Shown here: positions 26,015-33,209 of the stretch, piece after piece
Layout of the letters: each line of letters opens with the position of its first letter
How positions within the stretch are numbered: position 1 is the stretch's first letter
Assembly (NCBI RefSeq): GCF_000010805.1
Contig: NC_012521.1
Span: 1-64,000, forward strand
Direction of reading: 5' to 3'
Length of the DNA: 64,000 nt
Origin: Rhodococcus opacus B4
GTDB lineage: Bacteria; Actinomycetota; Actinomycetes; Mycobacteriales; Mycobacteriaceae
Made by a program: the position numbers and the translations under genes
The notes under the pieces: model-generated
Database searches by the model: none
Told to the model about the DNA's origin: nothing
What the model saw: only the letters and a program-made list of their open reading frames with translations

Positions 26015-26434
26015 GAGCTTCTGTCGGGTGCTTCATGTTGACGACGGTCATCTCTCGCTCCCTCATCGCTCAGGCCAACTACCGATGCGGTCGGTGCCCA
26101 CAGTGTACGGGTCCGGCCACCGTTTACGCAGGTCACCCCACGCTCACGCAGCGACGACCCGACCTCCACCCGCCTATACGAACAAGGGCTCACAGGACCA
26201 TCCGCGCTACCGCGATCACGCCCCGATAGCGTCACCTGTCGGACGACGGCAGCGCCGTCTGCTGCGGGGATCAGGCCACTGCTTCGCCGCAACCGCGGCG
26301 AGCACCGCGTTGGTGCGGCTGTTGCTGCGACCACCGCGGAAGAAAAATGTGCCGCCCAGGCGCATGGCCGTGAGGTGCCGATCCCGTCCTGCCCGTCCTT
26401 CGGTGGTATCTCACTGCCGACGCGGCGCCGGCCG
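26015..26434. other. Gene-free stretch between the nucleotidyltransferase pair and the conjugation region
   Basis: Only shadow frames. Presumably it holds the promoter of the nucleotidyltransferase pair and the end of the leftward conjugation transcript. Confidence 0.35.
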
Positions 26435-27574
26435 CTACATCTCCGCCGTGGTGGTTCGGTAGGTCTTCGCCGCAGCGATACCGTCGTCGTAGTCGCTGAC
26501 GTACGCACCGGCCGCCGGGTCATACAGTGAGCCGACCGCTGCTGGATCGTGGGCCATGAACACCACGTCGGGCCGTCCGTTGTTGTAGCGGCGGTAGGTG
26601 TCATAGTCCCAGCCGTCGGGTGCGTAGTCGTCGTTCCATGCCAGCCGGGCGACGGGGACGAATCCGGCGTCGGCATAGATGTTCGGCAGAACCGTGTCGA
26701 AGCAGTCGAGTCGCCTCCCTCCGAGGACGGTGGCCTGGCGCAGCATCGACGGTGCCGCGTTGGGATGCGCGCCATCGTTGTGGGAAAACACCGAGACGAC
26801 TTCATCGTCCTTCAGAGCGACGCCAGCTTTTCCATCCTCGGTGACCAGCATCCGCATTTCGGCGTATTCATTCTCGTCATAGACGTACACCGAGGATGCG
26901 TAGCGGTTGTTGCTGGTCAGTTCCAGCATTTGGGTGCGGTACAGATCCGCATCCGACGACGATAGCTCGTACAGCGTCGGGCTGGACAGTCCGCGCGCAG
27001 CGAAGTCGGCTTTCTCGGAGTCGGGCCGGCTGTATGCGGCGAGCGGGTCGACGCGGCGGTCACCAATCAGAAGCCGAGGGCTTCGGCTTCCTCGATCTTC
27101 TCGTCCGTCCAGACCTGCTCGATCGCCTTGCGCTGCTCCGGCAGCAGATCGGGTGTCCACCGGTACTTCCGCCAGAACGCTTCCCTGCGCTCCTGCGTCA
27201 TCGGCTCGTGATTCATGGCTGTCAGCTCCTTCGGTTCGAACATCGTTCCCAGTGTTTCGGGCGCGGCTCAGTGCTTCAGTTTGGTTCGCACGCAGTCTGT
27301 CACCTGCAGCCAAGCGGCGCTCGAGGTCGCTTCGGGCGGGCCCGGCTTCGCTCTTGATCGCCGACCGTAGTTCTTGTTGGCCACCGGGTGTGGCGTCGTA
27401 GAGGGCTTGAATTTCGGCGTGGTTGGATTCGGCCTTGTTGAGCCGTTGCTGGAGGTGGACGGCGTGGGGTTGGGCGTCGAGGTCGCGGCGGGCTTCGGTC
27501 AGCCGCGTCGCGGCGCGGGTGAGGCGGTTGCGCATGTGCGGGGTGCAGCGTGGTCCGGGCTTGGGTTTACACAT
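26435..27574 (-). CDS. Phage/plasmid-type protein with GNAT-like C-terminus; frame possibly a fusion of two genes
   Basis: The open frame from ATG 27574 encodes 379 residues. The first 110 (MCKPKPGPRCTPHMRNRLTR, then helical) match an N-terminal family I know from actinobacterial phages and plasmids. The last 190 residues look like an acetyltransferase-type domain: SYVYDENEYAEMRMLV-like strands, then SMLRQATVLGGRRLDCFDTV, then LPNIYADAGFVPVARLAWND. Between them (about 27040-27240) the frame has poor codon use, and another frame there encodes a well-formed 49-residue gene. The frame may therefore be two genes accidentally left in frame, or one gene with a nested gene. It follows the amidohydrolase with an 8-bp overlap. 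Confidence 0.5.
   Translation of the reverse strand: MCKPKPGPRCTPHMRNRLTRAATRLTEARRDLDAQPHAVHLQQRLNKAESNHAEIQALYDATPGGQQELRSAIKSEAGPARSDLERRLAAGDRLRANQTEALSRARNTGNDVRTEGADSHESRADDAGAQGSVLAEVPVDTRSAAGAAQGDRAGLDGREDRGSRSPRLLIGDRRVDPLAAYSRPDSEKADFAARGLSSPTLYELSSSDADLYRTQMLELTSNNRYASSVYVYDENEYAEMRMLVTEDGKAGVALKDDEVVSVFSHNDGAHPNAAPSMLRQATVLGGRRLDCFDTVLPNIYADAGFVPVARLAWNDDYAPDGWDYDTYRRYNNGRPDVVFMAHDPAAVGSLYDPAAGAYVSDYDDGIAAAKTYRTTTAEM
27067..27216 (-). CDS. Small 49-residue protein nested in the 26435-27574 frame
   Basis: ATG 27216 with AAGGAG nine bases upstream opens MNHEPMTQERREAFWRKYRW, then TPDLLPEQRKAIEQVWTDEK, then IEEAEALGF and a TGA. The codons are strongly G/C at the third position, unlike the overlapping long frame. 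A charged, helical protein of unknown function. An in-frame ATG at about 27243 (MFEPKELTAM) is a possible earlier start. Confidence 0.6.
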   Translation of the reverse strand: MNHEPMTQERREAFWRKYRWTPDLLPEQRKAIEQVWTDEKIEEAEALGF

Positions 27575-28367
27575 CGGCGCCAACCTCGGTTGCGGTGTCG
27601 ATGAGTTCGGCAAGGTACGTGCCGAGCTGTGCGACCGAATGTTTGCCGGGGCGACCATCATCGGGCAGATAGGTGTCGCGGCGCAGCTCGATCATCACGG
27701 CGGATACGCGTTCGTCGTGGCCGTAGCGGCCGAGTGGCACGTAACACCCGGCGTAGGGGGTGTTCTCAGCGATCTCCCCGAGAGGAAGGAAGGCCCGGCG
27801 GGTTGCGCTCGTCAACCAGTCCGGTGTGTGAAGGCGATCCGTGCCGATGCACACCGCTGGTCGTGCCGCGACCGGGTTCTCGAATCCAGACGGGCGTTTG
27901 GGGTAGGAGTGCACATCGATGATCACTGCTCGTCCGCATGCAGCGATGCGGTCGGTGACGAGCTCGGCGACAGCGCGGGCGTACGGACGGAAGTACTCGT
28001 CGAGAAGTGCCTCGGCGGCGGCGAATGGTTCGCCCCTAAGCCGCCTTCCGTTGCAGGCGCGGGTGTAGACGGCACCGCGGCCAAAGACTGTGGCCGGCTC
28101 AGAGGTGTCGGGGAACCGTTCGGGGTCGACGACCAGTCGGGACAAGGCGTTCTTCACAATCCACGGATGGGTGCGGGCGTGGTCGGCGCCGAGTGTGGCG
28201 ATCAGGTCGGTGTCGGTATCGGTGGCCTCGTCCAGTTCGGCGTCGAGTGCCGCGTCGTCGAGCAGCAGCTGTGCGCGGACGTGCGGGGGAATCGTGCGGG
28301 AGGCGTGCGGTACGTGCAGGATCACCGGCGATGACGGGCGACCTGGCAGGATCGAGAAGCTGTTCAT
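27567..28367 (-). CDS. N-formylglutamate amidohydrolase family protein
   Basis: A 266-residue protein with PVILHVPHASRTIPP near the N-terminus, then LDEATDTDTDLIA, then AVIIDVHSYPKR and the C-terminal AVMIELRRDTYL. These are the metal-binding and catalytic segments of the FGase/HutG-like family, zinc-dependent peptidase-like amidases. In histidine breakdown they release glutamate from N-formylglutamate, but many members act on other N-acyl amino acids. No hut genes are present. AAAGGA precedes the ATG. It lies at the end of the leftward conjugation gene set. Confidence 0.85.
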   Translation of the reverse strand: MNSFSILPGRPSSPVILHVPHASRTIPPHVRAQLLLDDAALDAELDEATDTDTDLIATLGADHARTHPWIVKNALSRLVVDPERFPDTSEPATVFGRGAVYTRACNGRRLRGEPFAAAEALLDEYFRPYARAVAELVTDRIAACGRAVIIDVHSYPKRPSGFENPVAARPAVCIGTDRLHTPDWLTSATRRAFLPLGEIAENTPYAGCYVPLGRYGHDERVSAVMIELRRDTYLPDDGRPGKHSVAQLGTYLAELIDTATEVGADV

Positions 28368-28508
28368 GCGTTCCTTTCGTAGATCGGCTGGCGGCCAACC
28401 TTGGCGGTAGGTCTGAACCGTGGCCGGTGGTCGAGCGCTCCGCCCGGACTACGTCCCCGTTCGGTCGGGTTCGTTGGCGGCAGCGAGCACTCCCGCCGGG
28501 CCAGGGAC

Positions 28509-29222
28509 TCAGGTGAAAACATCGACGTACCAGCGCCCGTCGACCTTGTGGGTGGTCACGGTCTGGGTGCCGCGTTTGACCGGCTGGGCGGGTTGCATCA
28601 CGGACAGATCGACGAGGTAGACCCCGTCGGACAGTTCGACGGTGCGGAGGCAATAGTTGGTGCCGATCGGGACCGCGTCGATGACCTTCTGCAGCTCGGG
28701 ACCTGGCAGCACCGAGGAGGTGGGGGTTGCGAGGCCGCGGGCGGCTTCGCCGTTGCGCTGGCTGTAGTAGGCGTGGTTGAACGCTGCGATCACGCCCGCG
28801 CCGCTCTTCTGGTCACCGCGGTCGGCCCGGCATTCCCCGTCCGACGTGGATGTCTGTTCGGCCTGTTCGGGTTCGGGCAGGTTGAGGATGGGCAGTCCGT
28901 TCTCGTCAGCTGCTGTGGTGGTGGCGCTGGTTGTCGCCGCGGTAGACGCGGTCTCACTGTCTCCGCTGCACAGGTGGATGACGGCTACCCCGCCGGCCAC
29001 AGCGACGGCGACCGCTGCGACGGTGGCAATCGTCTTCTTTCCCGGCCCGCGGCCGCCGCGGGCCGGCGGTAGAGGCGACCGGGGTGGGGGCGGTGGTGTG
29101 GCCGGGCCGCCGAGCGCCGTGGTGCGGGCGCCCGGCGGGTGGTCGGCGGTGGGTGTGGTGCCGAGAAGGTCGATCACGGCCGGATGCCGCGGCGTCGATC
29201 GGCCGAGGGTCGGCTTCTTCAT
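28509..29222 (-). CDS. Single-pass membrane protein of the conjugation region
   Basis: A 237-residue protein starting MKKPTLGRSTPRHPAVIDLL. A proline-rich cytoplasmic stretch of about 70 residues precedes a basic anchor and a membrane helix TIATVAAVAVAVAGGVAVIH. A Ser/Thr linker and a C-terminal domain of about 120 residues follow, with paired cysteines and the ending THKVDGRWYVDVFT, which recalls the NTF2-like domain of TcpC-type proteins. The product probably spans the membrane with the C-terminal domain outside. It lies 23 bp after the secreted protein gene. Confidence 0.65.
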   Translation of the reverse strand: MKKPTLGRSTPRHPAVIDLLGTTPTADHPPGARTTALGGPATPPPPPRSPLPPARGGRGPGKKTIATVAAVAVAVAGGVAVIHLCSGDSETASTAATTSATTTAADENGLPILNLPEPEQAEQTSTSDGECRADRGDQKSGAGVIAAFNHAYYSQRNGEAARGLATPTSSVLPGPELQKVIDAVPIGTNYCLRTVELSDGVYLVDLSVMQPAQPVKRGTQTVTTHKVDGRWYVDVFT

Positions 29223-29245
29223 GGTGCGCACCCGCCTTTGTGGTT

Positions 29246-30475
29246 TCAGTTCGCTGCCGGAATGCCGCCACCGATGGCGCCCGACAACAGGTTTCCGGCC
29301 AGGCCAGGGGTGGCGTCGGTGAAGAACGAATTCAGGGCGCCATCGACCTGCTCGATGATCTGCTCGCCGCCGGGCTGGGCAGCGACGAAGTCGCGGGCCT
29401 GCTGGTCGATCGCGGGCGCAGCCAGGGCCGTGTCCTGGACGGCGTCGGCGGCGGCCTGACCGACCGGGCCGGAGTTCTCCCAGTCGGTGAGCACGGTCTC
29501 GGTCTGGGCGGTCACAGCTTCGGAGTCGATGTCCGGGACCTCGATCTCCTTCGGTTCGCCCTTGTCCCCGGCGGCGATCGGGGTGACCGCGGCGACCGCG
29601 ACCGCTCCGCCGACGACGCCGCCGAGCGCTGCCGCGGGAAGCCCGAATGCGGCGGCCCCGGCCGCAGCACCGGCGCCGGTCGCGATGGCCCCGACCGGTG
29701 CCCAGCCGATGCCGGGGATGAACGCGTTGCCTGCGGTAGCGCCCACGAGTCCTGCGACGGTGCCGACAGCGGCCCCGCCGGCGATGGCAGCAGGAACACC
29801 GGCGGCAGCAGCACCGGTGACCACTCCCAGCGCGCCGGCGCCGACCTGTGCGGCGGCGATTCGGTCGGCCCGGTTCGTGTCCACGCCGATCGACCGCCAA
29901 CCGGTCGAGACCCCGGCCTGGACCACCGACATCGTGTTGTTGGTGCGGTCCCTGTCCAGGTCGCTGATCCAGTTCGGCTGCTTGATGTGCAGCTCACCCA
30001 GACGAAGGGTGTCTCGGGGCGCGATGAACGGTGCGGTCGGCTCCACCGGGGTCGGCAGGTGCAGCTGGTCGAACGCCACCGGCGCGAGGTAGTAGTTCTC
30101 CGGCTCGACATAGGCATTGGTGTCGTAGTCGTAGTTCGGGAGCGGCTGGTACTCGATGTTCTGGTACTCGGCGGGCGGATCAACCCAGTACACCGGTTCC
30201 GCCGGGATCTGCGGCACGAATGCGGTCTCGGGCTCGGGTGCCGGTGTCGGGGCGGTGGTTCCGCTCTGGGTGTCTCCTCCGGTGACACCTTCCTGGGTCT
30301 CGCCGCCCGTGACACCGCCCTGGATCGGGTCGGCGAATGCGGACGGGGACAGAGCGATTCCGGAGGCCAGGGCAGCGGCGATGACCGCGAGCGCGGTGGC
30401 GGCCTGGGTGGCGCTGCGGCGGCGGTGCCGGGCGCGGCGGGCGGCGCGGTTACCGGTGTTGATGTCGTTGCTCAT
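29246..30475 (-). CDS. Secreted Gly/Ala-rich protein of the conjugation region
   Basis: A 409-residue protein with a long, Arg-rich signal peptide (RRARHRRRSATQAATALAVI) and a likely cleavage after the sequence SAFA. A Tyr/Pro-rich part (QPLPNYDYDTNAYVEPENYY) follows, and then a Gly/Ala-rich hydrophobic segment (about residues 210-300, with GVVTGAAAAGVPAAIAGGAA) that resembles glycine-zipper membrane-inserting proteins. It could form a cell-envelope channel or mating-surface protein. No family name known to me. Confidence 0.65.
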   Translation of the reverse strand: MSNDINTGNRAARRARHRRRSATQAATALAVIAAALASGIALSPSAFADPIQGGVTGGETQEGVTGGDTQSGTTAPTPAPEPETAFVPQIPAEPVYWVDPPAEYQNIEYQPLPNYDYDTNAYVEPENYYLAPVAFDQLHLPTPVEPTAPFIAPRDTLRLGELHIKQPNWISDLDRDRTNNTMSVVQAGVSTGWRSIGVDTNRADRIAAAQVGAGALGVVTGAAAAGVPAAIAGGAAVGTVAGLVGATAGNAFIPGIGWAPVGAIATGAGAAAGAAAFGLPAAALGGVVGGAVAVAAVTPIAAGDKGEPKEIEVPDIDSEAVTAQTETVLTDWENSGPVGQAAADAVQDTALAAPAIDQQARDFVAAQPGGEQIIEQVDGALNSFFTDATPGLAGNLLSGAIGGGIPAAN

Positions 30476-30588
30476 CGAGCATCGCCTTTCATCTGGGTTC
30501 GCCCCTCGTGGGAGGGCCGGATCTTCATGGAATGGGAAGGATCGGAGGTAGGACGGTCACTCCCGACCTGGCTGGCCGGGCCAGCGCA

Positions 30589-31968
30589 TCAGCCCACGGC
30601 ACCCGCCATCAGGTCGACAACGGTGGCCGCGAGCACGGTCAACGCGTCCTGCGTCTCCCGCCGCAACTGGCTGAGCGCAATGCGCTCGCCGGAGGCGAAC
30701 AACGGCTCGAACGGCATCCGGCACACCCGCAGCGCGGGGAGCGCGTTGACAACCTCGGTCTCGACCATCGGCACGTCCCCGGGCCCAGCGGTGATGACCA
30801 CGACGGTGCGGGCGAGAACGTCGGGCCGGACTGCTGCGATCGTGGCGAGGGTGCGTTGGGCGGCCGCGGCGGCGTCGCGGCGCAGCGGAACCGGGAGTAT
30901 CACCGCGTGCGCGGCCGTGATTGCCCAGCGCCAACTCCCGTCATGGCTGGAATTTCCGGTGTCAGCGACCAGGACGTCGCGGTGCCGGCCGAGGATCGCC
31001 CCGAGCGCTGCGGCGTCGTCGTAGCTCAGAGGCGAGTCGGCCCCGTCCCGCCCGGCGATGATGTCGGAGCCGGACGGCTGACGCGTCAGGTAGCGGGCAA
31101 GCGTGGACGGCCGGACATCGGTGGCCGCCGGGTCGACCGCGGCCAGCAGGCCGACCACGTCCTTGCCCGTGGCTGGAGGAACGGCCACGCGATCAGCGAA
31201 GCTGCCGCCGACTTCGCCGAGGTCCATGCACGTGACGGTGGCGGGGCCTCGGTGCTCGGCCAGCGTCTCGGCCAGGCTGATCGACATCGGGGTCTTGCCG
31301 ACGCCGCCCTTTAGGTTGGCGAAGGTGATCACTGCGTCCTCGGGGAGCGGGCGGGCGATCGTTGTCTGCGAATCGCGCAGTCGCATCTCGAGCGAGTCCT
31401 TCTTCGGTGCGAGCTTGAGTCCGAGCATGGCGTTGAGTCGGCCACGCACACCGAGCCGAGCAGGGTCGCTCACCGCAGGGTTCGCGCGCGGCGCGGACAG
31501 CTGCGGGAGCACGTCCAGCGGGCCCGTGATTGGGCCTGTGATCGGCTCTGCCGGCCGCTGCCCCACTAGCGAAGGTGTGGAGACACCGAAGGGTGGCGGC
31601 GCCGCCTCGTAGGCGATCTGTTCGGCCGCCACGACCACCGGCCCGCCCGGCGGCGTGGAGACAGGCTCCGCCGCCACCGGTTCGGGCGCGGTCTGCGTGA
31701 CGGTCGGCAGGGGCATGCTCGGGGCGCGTTCCTCCGTCTTCCCGTCCGGGCCGACGGTCAGGAACCGAGTGTCCTTTCCCGTCCGGTAGACGACCTCAAC
31801 GTCAGCGCCCTGGGTCTGCGCCATCTTGTGCAGGAACTCGTGCACAACAGTGGAGAGGGTTTTGCTCTCGTTCGACTCCAAATTCATCGGAGGCACGTCG
31901 GCGTCCGCCAGGGTGGCGCGGGCAGTGGTCGCGGAGGTGATCTCGACATCAACGGTCGGCGGCGTCAT
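30589..31968 (-). CDS. MinD/ParA-type ATPase of the conjugation region
   Basis: A 459-residue protein with about 200 disordered, proline-rich residues before a deviant Walker A motif FANLKGGVGKTPMSISLAET at about 217-236. VLVADTGNSS in the Walker B position and VVVITAGPGD further on complete the fold. The domain order recalls EspI-like and other MinD-type ATPases coupled to secretion and conjugation systems in mycolata. It may position or power the transfer machine rather than partition the plasmid, because a separate ParA starts at 63364. It begins two bases after the stop of the 31971-32318 gene. Confidence 0.8.
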   Translation of the reverse strand: MTPPTVDVEITSATTARATLADADVPPMNLESNESKTLSTVVHEFLHKMAQTQGADVEVVYRTGKDTRFLTVGPDGKTEERAPSMPLPTVTQTAPEPVAAEPVSTPPGGPVVVAAEQIAYEAAPPPFGVSTPSLVGQRPAEPITGPITGPLDVLPQLSAPRANPAVSDPARLGVRGRLNAMLGLKLAPKKDSLEMRLRDSQTTIARPLPEDAVITFANLKGGVGKTPMSISLAETLAEHRGPATVTCMDLGEVGGSFADRVAVPPATGKDVVGLLAAVDPAATDVRPSTLARYLTRQPSGSDIIAGRDGADSPLSYDDAAALGAILGRHRDVLVADTGNSSHDGSWRWAITAAHAVILPVPLRRDAAAAAQRTLATIAAVRPDVLARTVVVITAGPGDVPMVETEVVNALPALRVCRMPFEPLFASGERIALSQLRRETQDALTVLAATVVDLMAGAVG

Positions 31969-31970
31969 CG

Positions 31971-32318
31971 TCAGCTGACCCCGAAGGTACTGGCCCCGGA
32001 CAGCGCCTTGTCCATGTCGTCGACGACGGCCTCGGCCGTTTCCAGCTCGGCGAGGGCCTTGTCACGGGCGCTTCCCTCAGGCAGCGCTTCGATGACGACC
32101 CGACGCTTGGACGAGGCATCCCGGATCTCCGCGAGCCGCTCGCGGGTCAGCTCCTGCTCCTCACTGAGCTTGGCCAGCCACGCGGGGACCGAACTCTTGA
32201 AGTACTCGCGCAGCGATTTGATGACAGGGTCGTTCGCACCCTTGGCAACGAACGGTCCGCGCAGCGCGGCCACGTCCTCGGTAGTCGGGGTGATCGACTG
32301 GGAGATACGGCGACTCAT
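31971..32318 (-). CDS. Small coiled-coil protein between FtsK-type and MinD-type ATPases
   Basis: A 115-residue, highly charged protein. Residues 50-105 (LAKLSEEQELTRERLAEIRD, then ALAELETAEAVVDDMDKALS) look like a coiled coil. Unknown function. Within the operon it probably bridges the ATPases. Confidence 0.65.
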   Translation of the reverse strand: MSRRISQSITPTTEDVAALRGPFVAKGANDPVIKSLREYFKSSVPAWLAKLSEEQELTRERLAEIRDASSKRRVVIEALPEGSARDKALAELETAEAVVDDMDKALSGASTFGVS

Positions 32319-32357
32319 GGGTGTTCCCTTTCGGTGGTGGTGTTGGTGGAGCTGAGG

Positions 32358-33209
32358 TCAGTCGCCCCGGGAGGCGTTGTCGAGGAAATTCGGGAGTTCC
32401 CGCGAGTACCAGGTCATCGGCGTAAAGGTTGGTTCTGCCGTGGTCTGCTCAGGGGCTCGCATCTGCACGGCAGTGGGCCGACCGTCGTCTCCGAGCGCGA
32501 TCCCGCGGCCCTTGACGGAGGTGTCGACCTCGCGGCCCACGGTCGAGTCGCCCCACATCATCAGCGCGCCGTCCTGCGACAGGTTGCCGAGGCTGATGCG
32601 GGTACCGAAGTTGTCGCGGGCGTTACCGGACGCGCCACCGAACAAACTGGCGTCGGGGCGCTGCACCCCGAGTAGCAGCCGGATACCGGCCGAACGGGCA
32701 AGAACGGCGAGGTCGGCCCACGCACCGAGCGGGTCGAGTTCTTTGAGCTGTTCGCGGGTCTCGTCGTCGCCGGTCTTGGCCAGGCGCTGCCACTTACCGG
32801 AAAGGATGAAGCACTCGTCGACCGCGACTATGAGCGGCTGAAGGTCTGTCGGTTGTGCCCGGTTCTCCTGAACCCATCCCACCCGCGCGTGCATCTCGCG
32901 GTGCAGTGCTCGGATGAACCCTGCGGCACGCAGTGCATCGCCGATGATCGTGACGCAGTTCGGTTCGGTTTCGAGGCCGTCGAGTTCGATCGTCTTTGGG
33001 TCGACGCCGACGAAGGGAATGCCGCGGCGGGCGGCCTCGGTCAGCAGGGTGCGGATCACCGACGTCTTGCCGCCCCCGGTCGGTCCGACGATCAGGCAGT
33101 GCGGTCCGGCTGCGTGGGAGGAGATGTTCCAGGACACGGTTTCACCGTTGGCGGCCGTCGCATAGGGCAGATGCATGTCGGTACCTTCAGGCGGGTTCGC
33201 GGCGGTCAT
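32358..33209 (-). CDS. Second FtsK/TcpA-type ATPase, core domain only
   Basis: A 283-residue protein consisting of little more than the motor core: Walker A GPTGGGKTSVIRTLL at 42-56, Walker B region PLIVAVDECFILSGKWQRLA, then the VLARSAGIRLLLGVQRPDA segment. It has no membrane segment. It is a truncated paralogue of the preceding gene: 305 bp are identical, while the flanks are diverged. The ATG overlaps that gene's stop (ATGA). A hetero-hexamer with the larger ATPase, or a regulator of it, is plausible. Confidence 0.8.
   Translation of the reverse strand: MTAANPPEGTDMHLPYATAANGETVSWNISSHAAGPHCLIVGPTGGGKTSVIRTLLTEAARRGIPFVGVDPKTIELDGLETEPNCVTIIGDALRAAGFIRALHREMHARVGWVQENRAQPTDLQPLIVAVDECFILSGKWQRLAKTGDDETREQLKELDPLGAWADLAVLARSAGIRLLLGVQRPDASLFGGASGNARDNFGTRISLGNLSQDGALMMWGDSTVGREVDTSVKGRGIALGDDGRPTAVQMRAPEQTTAEPTFTPMTWYSRELPNFLDNASRGD
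32491..32795. repeat. 305-bp perfect direct repeat, copy in the short ATPase gene
   Basis: Identical base for base to 33759-34063, offset 1268 bp. The identity starts and ends abruptly at silent or near-silent differences. It covers the codons from just after Walker B to beyond the VKGRGIALGDDG segment. Confidence 0.95.
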
